Positions 12,940 through 25,100 of a stretch of DNA of 64,000 nt are shown piece after piece (within the stretch, counting starts at the first letter, position 1; the number at the start of each line of letters is the position of its first letter). The stretch is from Primula veris (taxonomy: Eukaryota; Streptophyta; Magnoliopsida; Ericales; Primulaceae). Location of the stretch: the NCBI GenBank assembly GCA_963682055.1, contig OY821749.1:27535631-27599630 (forward strand), read 5' to 3'. The notes under the pieces are model-generated. The model worked only from the letters and a program-made list of their open reading frames with translations, did not search any database and was not told where the DNA came from. The translations under genes and the position numbers were made by a program.

Positions 12940-13634
12940 TCTATGTGTGTGTGTGTGCGCTTCCGGAATGGTAAGAGTGTTAATTGTCTAAAAAACTTGT
13001 TTTTCGAATAGGCACCTTACACAACTGGCAAGGAAGGGTGGGACCCCACTAAATTTTGAGTTTGTGGAACACTACAAGGTACTTTGCTTTATTCCCCTTC
13101 ATTTTTAATATTGTCGCCGTTGTAGCCAAATACATAATATTTACGGCCTGCAGCCAAGTTCGACTATTTATATTGCTATTTTGTTGACACCCAAGCTAAA
13201 ATCCTCAATTTTCCCCAAAAGTGACAGTTTTGACATGCTTTGTTACACATTTTGGATTTTTTATACTTCACAAAATATTTGAGTGGTGGTCGGTTTTAGA
13301 TTCCTTTGATGTTTCAATTGTTTCTATCTCTTTGGTATTGAATTAATCAACATCTATGTACTTTTGTGTATTAATGTCGGAAGTATCTCACCACTAGGGT
13401 ACGCCATCAATTTTGGCTCTTTTGTTCGATCCCGGTTCCTTTCTTTGCCATTTCCCCCCTTGTTTGTGATGTGTTTTCATGTCTTGTGTTGTACAGACTC
13501 GTACTTTCTCGTTCACTTCTTCTGGGAAAGAAAGTGTGTGGAATGTAGATGGTGAGGTTTTTCAAGCTCATCAACTCTCGGCACAAGTTTTTCGAGGCCT
13601 TGTTAGCTTATTTGCATCTGGCCCTGAAGTATAA
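11647..13634 (+). pseudogene. ACD5-like: captured 3' half of a ceramide kinase gene (ACD5/CERK-like)
   Basis: Ceramide kinase phosphorylates ceramide and restrains plant cell death. Five exons match the C-terminal half: 11647-11802 (TTGARDSITSALHIVLGK), 12293-12394 (GFYGDVITESEKYRWMGPKR), 12503-12874, 13012-13078 (HLTQLARKGGTPLNFEF) and 13497-13634 (ending LFASGPEV, stop). Phases agree and about 277 codons are open with intact GT/AG splice sites. The PH-like N-terminus and the DAGK-type catalytic front, including the nucleotide-binding GGDG motif, are absent: sequence before 11647 is intron remnant and then MULE arm. It therefore cannot encode a working kinase alone, though a truncated or chimeric product is possible. 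The introns mark it as a genomic capture, not a retrocopy. Confidence 0.88.
12884..12956. repeat. CT/GT compound microsatellite
   Basis: (CT)n followed by (GT)n and a second short GT run, inside the fourth intron of the captured ceramide kinase fragment. Confidence 0.9.
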
Positions 13635-14528
13635 TATAACTACACGCGACTAAAAGTTGTATAGATCTGTACGGCTTTTATGATTAACAATGAGTGTATA
13701 GATCTGAAGTGATGATGTATTTTTGACACGGCAGTTATTGTTTTGATTAGATTCTACACCTCTGTGGAGTCGCCGGATGGTTTCACTAGGGAAATTGTGG
13801 AATTTCTTTGGCGAAATCTACGCAAGCTACGCAAATTAATAGAAAAACATAATTACATGTACCTCAGTTTTTGTCTAATTGTAGATTTTTGTATCATGTT
13901 GTATAGTACAAATGTATGAGGAATTCAAACATTTTCTTTGTAGTTTCCTGTATCTCAATAAGTCGTCAATATATTGTACAACTCCACTCTTTGATAGTCG
14001 TGTTTTTATGTTCTTTTTTATCTGGTTTACGCTGCGGCATTGTTTTAATGAAGATTTTACTTTTTTCTACTTTTCTGTGGTAAAATGTTACGACGCATAT
14101 CTTTTGTATTCTTAACCCTGGACACGCTTGGATCTTCTTAATCTATCAGCTGATGCCTTAGAAAGTCGAATTGTACGAGGCATTACACAGTAAACAGGAG
14201 TAAGATCTGTAACAATGAAGATCAACTCAGCTGATTTTGATGGATTAAGTTTTTAAAATTCCATTTTATCGGATAGAGCAGTCAATTGAATAAACCAACT
14301 CTTAAGTAATTTGAGGACACAGTCCAAAATTTCTTAATACTGAACTAGTCTGAAAACTCAAAGAAAGATGTTATTGGTTCAATGGTAAAGTTTATCATAT
14401 CGAATTTACTGTACTCTTACAATTTGTGTTAGGTCGAATTCATTGAATCTCTACTGCTAGAGGAATAAGTTATCCGTTTCATCTAATATTTATGAACAAA
14501 TAATTACTTATATTCAATTTTATCCAAA

Positions 14529-15227
14529 TTATGGGATATAATACATAGGATTTGGGAGCTTGAACGAGCGGACCGACATTGAATAGCCTAATAAATCGCT
14601 CCATTGGTCGCCAGAGTTACCCAAAATCCGATATCCATCAATCACCATCTCAGTTCTCTTCTCCGATTTGAACAATGTCGCTGATTTCCCATGGTCCTCT
14701 GAGGCTCTGCAATAAATGAAACGACACTTAGAATTTAGTATTTTGGTAAATCTCAATAGGGTTCTATAAATGTCAAACTATTCATCTCAAAAAGAGAAAT
14801 ACATTCCAATAGAAAACAGTTTCCAGTTTTTCACTATGAAAATGCCAAGGCTATATTCCTGTTTCTTATCATCCAACTTTAAAGACAGGCAAGTAATGTT
14901 TGAAAAAGTCAAAAATTAACCATAAGATTTGGTTTCCATCGCCTTGTCGAAAACAAAAAGCTTGTCCCGGTCTTTAAACCTTGCGTTAAATAAAAATAGG
15001 ATAATTGGAGAACTAACCTCAATATGAGCTTGTCCCAGTCTTTAAACCCTGCGTTAATCAAGTTCTCAACTGTAATATCTTTATGATCTTCACTACGACC
15101 CGTTAGCAAGAAAACCTTGAAACCCAACTTCATAACCTCTTCGTAAAACTTCAGACTGGGTATCAGTGGAGGTGCCATACCCTTCTCGACCCATTTAGCA
15201 AACTCATTTCGGTCGAAAATTTCTAAT
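14529..15227 (-). pseudogene. captured 3' half of an HAD acid phosphatase (class B/VSP-like) gene
   Basis: Two exons remain. 15227-15018 reads LEIFDRNEFAKWVEKGMAPP, then GFKVFLLTGRSEDHKDIT and NLINAGFKDWDKLIL. 14706-14529 reads ASEDHGKSATLFKSEKRTEM, then GYRILGNSGDQWSDLLG and SFKLPNPMYYIP, stop. These are the HAD motif II region (TGR) and the motif III/IV region (K, GDQWSD) of plant vegetative-storage-protein-like acid phosphatases. The first exon, with signal peptide and nucleophile DxDxT motif, is missing, so no activity is expected. The intron holds a partial copy of the upstream exon end (14960-14991 resembles 15028-15059), a local duplication. Confidence 0.85.
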
Positions 15228-16244
15228 CTGCATTAAAGGATACGTATTAAATCATGTCAGAATCCGTAATGATGTGTTTCGTTGCACTCTCAAACATTTT
15301 GTTTTGCAGTATTTCTGTTCAAGTTTATATGATAGCAAATAATGCAATTTAAGAAACCATGAATTTTCAGTGTTTCGCAAACAAACCTGGGATCAGTGCA
15401 CTGCATACATTTTAGCCTAATATTTTAACTCTACCGTTTGTTGTTGTCTTGTTGATTCCCGAGCTAACAAATAATTTTCAGAATTTTCAGGACATCTTAA
15501 TGATTATATTTCTACGAGTTTTAGTTCTAGGTTTTTGTCTCTATCTTCTACTGATTTGAGTTAAAAAATATTCCTTTTCGAGGAAACGTCATTTTCATGT
15601 TCTATCAGAATGTTTTGGTAAGAAAACAGCTTATGTTGATATCTAAAAGAGAGCTGTAATAAGCTGAAAAGAGTTGTCCAAATGGAACCATTATCAATTC
15701 CACAAATCATTTTATCATATATTTGGTGGTTATGATTCTATATACAAAATAAACACTTCTATACCAAAAACCACTGTTATAAAAAGCACGCTTCATGATA
15801 AAAAATATCCGATTTAAAGCTTGATTCAAAGCTTAAAAAGTTTGCTTTTCTGATTTTTAGACCGCTAAAAGCTTACGTTTTTAACGCTATTAGCATAGCT
15901 CGTGCAAAAACGCTTGTACAAAAAACACTTTAGCTAAGATTTCGCCTTTTAAAACACTGTCAAAAACATAATGTGGCAGAAAAATCAATCCAACCAAATT
16001 CAGATAAACTCACAAACCCCAAAAAAGTACTAATTAGACACATTCAATGTAATAAAAAAAAACTAGAGTTTGAGAACAATACCCATAGCTTGGGTTTATT
16101 TAGTAACAGACTTTAAGCTCAGTTTTTGTGCTTAGTTAATACAGCACTGCCAACAAAATCATTTGTGTACTAATTCCATCAATTATAGTTGGTTTCTCTT
16201 TTTGGTAGAAAACTGAACAAGTGTTTGGGGTAATTAAATCTATC

Positions 16245-16743
16245 TTTTTGGTAGAAAACTGAACAAGCCAGATTATAACTAGGGCCGTAAATAACAGTAA
16301 CAAAAATATTGTTTCCTAGTTTTAGCACCGCAGCATTGTGTACCAGATTAAACCAACCTATCTTCAGAATATCGTTTGGCTCTCCGAAAGTAGCTACAGG
16401 GGGTAAATTGATTTTTACTCGTGTAATGGGGTTCAAAAGTTGAATACTAAAATTGGGATCAATTGTTATAAGTCATCCATGAGAAGAACCCCAAATCCGA
16501 CGATCATGGGCTTGAAAAGAGGGATTCCAAAGGTTTTTTTTTTATACAAACTGAAGCATTGTTCTATGTTTTGGTTGATATCGAGCATTAGCCATGGGAT
16601 TTTGGAGCTTGATAGCCATGTTTTGTCGCGGTAAATAGATTGCCATGATTTACATACGAGAGAAAATGTGAGAAAATCTTCAATTGTATCTAGCCGGTTG
16701 GAGATTTCGTTGATCAGGTCGTATGGAAGTCGGGACCAACCCT
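16245..16743 (-). pseudogene. captured, frameshifted F-box (DUF295-like) gene fragment
   Basis: The minus strand reads WSRLPYDLINEISNRLDT, then IEDFLTFSLVCKSWQSIYRD, an F-box. After a stop near 16474 the frame resumes as LNPITRVKINLPPVATFGEP, typical of plant F-box proteins with a DUF295 (KIB-type) domain. A further stretch (VTVIYGPSYNLACSVFY) follows before it fades. At least one stop and one frameshift break it. F-box proteins act as substrate adaptors of SCF ubiquitin ligases; this copy is dead. A 24-bp piece is repeated just downstream (16199-16222 and 16245-16268). Confidence 0.72.
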
Positions 16744-16779
16744 GAAAGGCACAAGTTTCGAGAACCCATTTTTTTCTCG

Positions 16780-16905
16780 AAACAGCTTGTAATCTGTTTT
16801 TTAAACAGCTTAAAAGCTTTTTAAAAAACAGCTTAAAAACTTGTAAAAAACAGCTTAATAGCGGTGTAAAAACCAGCTTTTAAGCTGTGTAAAAAACAGC
16901 TTAAT
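16780..16905. repeat. short tandem array AAAAAACAGCTTAA
   Basis: About five degenerate copies of a ~22-bp unit centred on AAAAAACAGCTTAA lie between the F-box fragment and the right MULE arm. The same word family occurs in the MITE-like elements of this window. Confidence 0.7.
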
Positions 16906-16913
16906 GACAAGCA

Positions 16914-17684
16914 AACAATTAGTAATAAATATCTAAATAAACAAATTTGAATAAAAACCCTATTTTTTTATAAAACGGGAAAAATATCAACAACCCTAAG
17001 TTTTTTTTAATTAATATACAACTAATATTTATGCAAACAAAGAAATTAACATATAAATCAACAAATTTAAAAAAAAAAAAAACCTAATTTTCAAAACGGG
17101 TAAATATTAATAAACCCTAACTATTTTTATTTTTTCCAATCAAAACAAGATAAGGAAACCAAACAATTAGTAATAAATATCTAAATAAACAAATTTGAAT
17201 AAATACCCTATTTTTTATAAAACGGGAAAAATATCAACAATCCTAAGTTTTTTTAATTAATATAAAAAAATAAGAAGTAATTATAATCACCAAGTAAATA
17301 ATCAATTGGCATATTTTATATCTTTTTCTATATTTTACAAATTGAAACTATATGAAATAAATAATAAACCAGGGAATAAAGAAATACCTGTATCTAATTC
17401 GGAGAATTAAACCTAAACGTGGTTTAATCAGACGAAATTTGGTGGTTATCGTTTTTATTTTGGTTAAGATCGGTGATTTGGGTTTTTTTTTTTTTTTTAA
17501 AGAAAGTCTGTAAACGAAAGTTGGGTTTTTTTTTTTTAAAAGAGACATGTAAAGTCCAAACCGTAGATAAAATCTACGGTTTGCTCTGAAAAATGCAAAC
17601 CGTACATTTTATTTACGGTTCGTAATATAAAAAGTACGGTTTGTGCGTTTTTTCAGAAAAATTGTAGTATAAAAATACACCCTC
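16914..17684 (-). repeat. right terminal inverted arm of the Pack-MULE, with internal duplication
   Basis: Inverse of the left arm. A ~110-bp segment starting AAACAATTAGTAATAAATAT occurs at about 16914-17024 and again at 17160-17270, so this arm has an internal direct duplication. The outermost part has the CCGTAGAT/ATCTACGG palindromes and the terminal core. Confidence 0.75.
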
Positions 17685-17693
17685 GATCAATAA

Positions 17694-18621
17694 CTGATAA
17701 ATAAAAACCTCCTTTTTTAGCTTTAATATTTTTTTGCAGATCAGATATTACACGTGGGTAGCTGGGAAACGAATTAAGAAATGACTAAAATAGCCTTTGA
17801 CGGCGTTACTCTTTTGGCTTGGTGGTCCCACACGGTTTTTGGCTTACTTTGGATTTTATTTACATATGTATACGTTGCCGTGAACTAACGGCGTTAGACT
17901 AGTGTGGTTTTATTTTTTATATGCGTGCTTTTTTGGGTGGTTGTGTGATAAAAAGCAGATTCCCCATGTTCAACTGACTACTTCATATTTTTGCATGTTT
18001 TTGTGGGGAAAAAAAAAATCATAGAATATTTATTTTTAAAATTTCACTTTATCTGCTCGATACACACGAACTCGAGTCAAAATGTCAAAGTTTCATTACA
18101 ATTGACGTCACACAAATCATTAACAAAAAGAATTCAGAAACTTAGGGAAAAAAAACTTAGATTTTTGTTCATACTGTATCATGAAAGGTATAAAGGAGAA
18201 AGCATTTGATTAAAGCAACAGCCCACTAACATTTACTGTTTTTCCCCTAACAAAGACAATTGCAACTTCTGCTTTCACAGTCACATTCCTAGCTGTTATT
18301 TCAAAAAAAAAAGAAAAAAAAAGTAACATTCCTAGCTGTTCTAGTTTTGTTTTCATGTTCAATAGGCATCAGAGACAACCTCATTTATGGAAATTGATGC
18401 TATTATGTAGTATGACCAAAAAAGAAAAGAGAATGTGTCTCGATACATTTTTCTTGGTCTGGTACTCAATTTCTAGAAAATAACAAGGATTTACATTTGC
18501 TACAAAACGAGACGATTATCATGACAAATGATCCCTATTTTGTTGTAACGGTTCCGATGAGGTGTGGTCTCCTTTTCCGATAAATCAATTAAAAATTACG
18601 TTTTACTTGTAAATGAAGTGT

Positions 18622-18669
<48 letters not shown>

Positions 18670-19130
18670 GCATACCATGGCACTGTGACACTGTAGGCAT
18701 AGTTCCAGAAATTAACGACTAGATCCCCAAACAATAAATGTAAATTGCGACTTATTTAGTTGGCCGATAATATTCTTTACCCATACTCGTCATTTCCAAT
18801 TTCCGTTTCAGCAGATCTATGTTCTCCTTGTCACATATATGTATAGTGAAAAAAGGCATGGCCCTGAAATCTTATATGACAATGGCAGCAATAGCCAGTA
18901 TGTATAGTGTGTTCAGCAGAAAGTAATGAATAAGACGTCTATTAATATACATAAAAACTCCACTGCGCAATACAATTCCAAAATTAACTGTTCGCATTTG
19001 ACAAAAAGATAGCTGCCTAAAAGTAATTATACTATTCGTATACAAAGTACATAAAAAATTACAAAGTTCATCCGACAGGCACAACAAGATCGAAGACTCT
19101 TAATCTCTTAACTTAAGGCGAGATGATAGC
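17694..19130. other. intergenic, between Pack-MULE and FACKEL
   Basis: No gene or RNA recognised. It should hold the 3' UTR and terminator of the minus-strand FACKEL gene at its right end. The compound GT/G tract is listed separately. Confidence 0.4.
18618..18666. repeat. (TG)n followed by a 31-base G run
   Basis: Nine TG units run straight into 31 consecutive G residues on the plus strand, an extreme homopolymer with G-quadruplex potential. Its length may be inflated or collapsed by sequencing. Confidence 0.9.
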
Positions 19131-22100
19131 TTAATAAACATATGGTAATATCCGCGACGGGACAAGTTTACAGTACTCTTCCCAGACTTCTTTATATTTT
19201 TGTGCGCATCGAGCTTCATCTCTTCTTTCTCTCCATATTAGCAGAATAAGGAGGTAGATAGGATAGAAATACGGAACTGGAGAACTGTAAAAAAAATTAA
19301 AAAAAAATAAAATGTTATCACCAAATTCATAGTTTGTATATCTGCTAAAGTTGATTTAAGATCATTTGGATACATAAATATTTAAATGCATATGGATTTG
19401 TTATGTAGAAGACATGTGGACTTTGCCTGTAGGGAAACCAAATTTGTGTGATACAATTGAGCAAGTTAAAATGGTGTTTGCATTTCAAATCAATAATAAA
19501 ACTAGTTTTTTGAAATCCATGATGTACAACAGTACAAGGGCAGATGCAATGCCAATGCAGACTTTAAACCAAGTTTCTTGGATAATCCCCAAAAACTGCA
19601 GTCAAAATGTCCGAAATCTGTAGAGATTTCAAATCCATAAAACTTCATTTGAAATCCATGCATCCAAACAGAGCCTAATGGAACTGTATAGTAGTAAACA
19701 AGTGATACATGAACTTACCTTATCCCGCATGGTAAACTGAATGATAAAGCGAGTAATAAATCGCCCAGGTAATTGCAGTGCCTTGCAATTCCCCTGTAAA
19801 AAACCAATAGGGTATAATTTGAGTATCTTCAAAAAATGAACCAAAAAGTTCGATAAAAGGAGTATGATTTTGAAGTTTAGATGGAAACAGCCTAAAATAG
19901 GAGAAAGTTTAATTATAGCAAAGAACAAGTTAGCACATGAGTATCCATTTGGCAGCAGGATAGTGAAAAAGAAGAACGATCACAAATTGCTATCAAACAA
20001 CAAATCCAATTATGCTTTGTCAAAGAACATACCAATAACCAGAAGCAAGCAGCTTTCCCCCGATAACTTTTGGAGGACTACCCCATATTGGCTCTTTGGG
20101 GTCTTTTTTGAATACATGTTTTTGCCTATTAGCACCTCTGAAAACCCGATACCTGACCATGAATAATGGAAGGTCATATAATATAAATAATTGTCAAAGC
20201 AATTGACATAGGAAAAAGAGAAAAGAAACCAATACATGAAGTCATAAAGTGTGTTGAAACTTGAAACAAATTTACCCCATCACAAAAACAATGCAATTGG
20301 CTATAATAGCAGCAGTGGTTAGCTCCACCTTGTTACTCAGAAGCCACCAACCCTGTTGATAAGGGAACGGACCAGCATACAAGAAAAATGCCAGTTAGTC
20401 CTTTCTACAAGATTTACAGTAAGATGGAAATCCTATCAATAAAATATGATAAATTATATGCAAAACATTCACTTCTATCTCAAAAAGATAAAAAGACGGT
20501 ATCTAGGCCGAATAAAAGTAAAACTATCGTGACTTTTATGAAGATATACCAGGTAAAGGCTGTATTTTGAAGCGGGAAATTAATAGGAAGGATCCAGATG
20601 TATGGTATTAAAGACCTTTCAGTCTTTAAAATTAGTTTAAAATATTATATAAAGCCATGATCCAGTCACTTGGGTGCAGTAGTCAAGAATTACCTCCCAA
20701 ATTTAAGGGAAGAGTATAAACCAACACACCCAATTTTGTACACCTTCATATGCCTCCTACACTACTCTGAGGACCTGGCTTTTTTACCTCGGGTTAATGG
20801 GAAACTGATATTTGAAGCAAACTCGTTGCCCGACATAATTTCTTTAAAATATTACTGATGATAAAAAGACGTGTAAAGTTAATAAATTGTATTTTCAGGT
20901 CTATCACAAGCAGTGCTAAGAGTACAGATCATGGAATGCATCGTTGGGTCACTTCATTCCTTCACATTCCCTTTCAGTATTTACACGCAATATGCAAGTA
21001 CCTGGATACTAAAGGTGAAAGGTATCCAAACTAAATCTCCAAAAACTAACATGAATCCCAAATTTTCAGCAATAATGTCCCACCTGCAAAAGAAGGCATT
21101 TGGGAGTTTAAACCTTGTCCAGCTTCCTTGAAAATCTGTGAACTATGTCTTGATTGTATTATTTAAAACTGAAAATTTGAATCATCCTAGAATAAATGCA
21201 AACAGAACCCCTGTGATAGTAGCACAGTTAATTTAATGAATAATGTATGATGAGTGACTTGAATATTTCATGATGGCAGGATACAAAAACTAAGATAAAA
21301 ATTGACAATGGTTCTCATTCCTCAATGTCAAGCCATAAATTCCATTGAAGACAATATTAATCAAGTTTATGTTTTAAATCATTATCCTTGGTGTTACTCT
21401 ACATCCTGTTTGGATAATAGTTAGGTTGCTATTCAATTTTGGGATGTTAAAGAATGTTTAGTCAACTCCAGGCAAGAAAAGAACTTAAAAAGATGAGTTT
21501 TACTTGTCTTGAACCATCTCTAATAAATAACGGCTCCATTTGTAGATTTTCCCGTCTTTATGAAACCGGACTATTTTTTTTCAAAGACTTAGAGAAACGT
21601 AAGACTATATTCAAGAAGGGAGAGGTCAGTTTGCATGGCAAAGATGCAAATACCGAAAAGCTTGTGGTTTGGCAAATTTTACTAAATTCGGTGATTCTAG
21701 AGAGAAAGTATAGCACACTTACGTAGAGGTCATGTACTCTTCGTAATAGAAGTAATCCAAAACGTACAACTGTTACAAGATACAAACACACTAAATTAGT
21801 ATTCCAAAAAGAAACAGCAATACGACTAACTAGAAATGGGGACACGGGTAATATATATCACAATTTTACCAAACAGAAAATCTGGTAAAGAATCATTGAC
21901 GGGGTCAAGTTAGCATCTATAACACTTTTCCCCAGAACAGAGAGGTTTATTAGTAGCCAACCCATCATTCCAGCTCTAACAAAGAAGAATCTGCAAAAGA
22001 GTGTTTCTTCATTAACCGTAAACTCTACAAAAGTTAGTTCTAGGCTTCTAGCCAAGATTCCAATGCATAAACAGAAACACCATAAACAAAAGCAACACAG

Positions 22101-25100
22101 GTTGTTCAAAGAAGCTAAACCATGAAATTAATCTGATTTCTGAGATAGATCATTTCCAGAGCTTTAATAGAGTTAAAAAGCTAAATGTTGTCAAAATCAA
22201 TTGTTGCACAGCCATATTATGCTCGAGAAAAAACTCCTCTTTTGCATGTCTTCTCTCTTTCCCTTAATCTATGATTTACAAATGACCTTAGTGGTATTTG
22301 ACCTTCCTCTACTACAAGATGTCTCCACTCTTAGACTTATATACTCATGTTTATTGATAAATGGAATTCACCCCCAAGGAGAAGGCAAAAAGGTATAAAA
22401 ATTCAGGTGGTAAAAAGCAAACTGAGGTATCAAAAAAAAAACATGATTTAAAGAGTAGTTTAGGAGATGATTTGAAAAACAATAATATTTTCAGAAACTA
22501 TTTTTTGATGATAGATTTAAAATGTTCTAGGAACTATCCCAAGTTGAAACCACAAAAGATTATTGCGCATTTTAGATGAAAAATTAAATATAAACAAACC
22601 ATCATATGCAATCTAACAAAAAATTAAATCCAAATGAAACATCAAAAGGAATTCTGGTGACGTACTTGAGGTCAATGCCCATGAATTGAGGATTCAATTG
22701 AATGCCGAACCACCTAATGGGACAAAATCAGAACAATATCAGTTTCATGAACGAATTACTTTAGGAGAATGTCCTAAAGCACACGCATAAGTGCTGATGT
22801 CAAGAAACATAAAGTAAGACTTGACAAGCAGGTAGACATAAAAGGTAACACAACCATAAAATGGTATAAAGATGTAAAAATGGATATAGAAAATATTAAG
22901 AAAAAAAAAAATTCACATATGAAGACACTGAAGAGATCAAGGGAAAAAAACTAGAAACTCCACGTGAGAACAGATTGACCACCATTCTTTGGAATTAAGA
23001 TCAATTAAAAAGTAAGTGGGAGCGTTCTGAGATTGTCAAGACTACAATATTCTCCAAGCTTTATTAAATTATTGACAGATGGCAACTTTTATACAAAACA
23101 TTCTACCATCTCTTGTCCCGTTATCCTAATAGACTCATAATCCAAAGTTAAACAGAGTTTTAGAGATTCTTTATTACGTGGGGAAAGAAACAAAGGGGAT
23201 TGAATATCAACACATACCAGTCATGAATTAGGTTTCCTGTGACATGAGGTTTTAAGGATGAACCTTTTTCATTTGATAGACGACCAGCCACATAAAGGAC
23301 TAGTGTTACCTTCAGATAATAAGAAAGAGGCATGTAAGATGATAACAAGAGCTTGGGTTGTGATCAAAATGATTTAAGCACTTTCTAAATCGACTACAAA
23401 TCTACAAATATATCTGATTGTCTAAAAAATCACCAGTGCAACAAGCAACAGAAAACACCATTTCCAGGCTCTCTTTTTTCCAGATCCAGTAGATTATATT
23501 ATCTAAAAGGCTATTATTGGAACAGTCCTTTCTTCTAATAGATCAGTTTCACGTTTACAAATATTGTGAATCCTATTTTCATTAAAAATTCTGGAATAGA
23601 GCAATAAGAAAAAAAAGACTAGCATTTCCCATTGAGATTACTCCTTAAAGTTGAAGTTGTAGAAGCTACACTGAAATACATACTATGCGTTAAAATATCT
23701 ACTATCTTTTCCTCTCTTTCAAGCATGCCTCCCTCTTAGTCATACACGGTTACAATGATATAAAAAGCTCCTATCTAGAATCTAACATAATCCAATATGA
23801 CTAATATATACTATTTGGAAACAAGGGCGGGGTTCAACTTCTCTACCATAGAAAATTAAAATGATGCAAATTAGTACACTGACGAGCCACTATATGGAGA
23901 AGATTTAACATATTAGATAGGTTTGACACCTAAAGCAGTAGATCAAGAACAAATCTTCAGATAGATAGATGAAGTTATAAGTTAAAATCAACTATACAGT
24001 ACTTACAAGAACACTAAATACAAAAGTTGCAGACAGAAGCTCGAGTCCTCTATCTGCTATTGCCTGCAAGAAAATCAGAAAAGACTTCTTAAATTACCGT
24101 GTCAGACCAAAATGGGACCTAAGCATCCGAGATGTGCAACCTAAAGTAAGAAGACATGATTTTACTCACAGTGGCGGATACATAATCGGTACTAATACCA
24201 ACTCCAAGAACCACGACCAGCAAAAGTAGTGTGACTAACCCTGTAATACAAAACAAAAATATAAAAGGAATGAGAAAACCCAGTTAACAGTTTTAAATAT
24301 CTCATTGGTTCTTCACTCTATATAGCCAACTTTAGAAACAAGAGTTGCAGAAGGATTTGAAATTTGCTCTAAATGAAGCAACAAAGTACTATTTATCAGG
24401 TGATCTACAGATATACATATACATATGCTCCTATAACACATACATATATAAATTGTAACAAAAGGATTAAATACAATTAGAAGAACTGTTTAGTTTCTTC
24501 CAAACCTGTTCTGGAAATTTGCTGTAAAATTATTCAAATATGAAACGAAAATAATTGTTTGGCTGCAATGTATTAGCTGCCCTCTTTGGGATTGATAAGA
24601 GACCATTCATATAGCTCAAAAAATCTAGTCTTTTCAAGCCATAAAACAACAAAAGTAGTAATTGTAATCGAACACGTTTCAGAGAAACTTCATATGATCT
24701 TTTCGCATAGTAAAATAGATTCATATAGTTCCTAAAGTGCGGCACTGCCTCTATAACTAATTTTCGGCTCGAATAAAGAAGATTCCGTTCTCTTTCGTAA
24801 GTAAACACTATATACATACGGAAATACACATATGAATCACCAATGCAGCGGTAACATTTAGGTTTTTTAACAAATTAAGACTTAAATAATTTATGTAGCG
24901 CCTCTATAAGCAATAATTCAGCTCCAATGAAGCAAAATACACTTCCGGTCCCTATTTCAATAAATAAACTTTATAAATATTATATACAAATGCAAATACA
25001 CATATATTGATCACCAGTGCAGCACTAATATTTAGTTTTTTTTAGCAAAAATTAAACTTAAATATTTAAGTAGAGCCTCTGTGACTAATTACCCGGCTCC

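Larger units (their letters stand above)
10658..17684. mobile_element. Pack-MULE: 7.0-kb non-autonomous Mutator-like element with three captured gene fragments
   Basis: Both ends begin GAG, then six variable bases, then TTTTTATACTACA and a shared CTGAAAAAACGCA word in inverted orientation. The flanks carry GATCAACAA (10649-10657) and GATCAATAA (17685-17693), a 9-bp target duplication with one difference, which is the size made by MULE transposases. Long imperfect arms (about 710 and 615 bp) follow. The cargo is ceramide kinase exons (plus), acid phosphatase exons (minus) and a broken F-box gene (minus), with introns retained, so capture was at DNA level. No MURA-type transposase was seen. Confidence 0.88.

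Noticed and set aside
10658..17684. Helitron origin for the gene-carrying element
   Set aside because: Inverted ends and a 9-bp target duplication do not fit a Helitron, which has neither; a MULE explains both.
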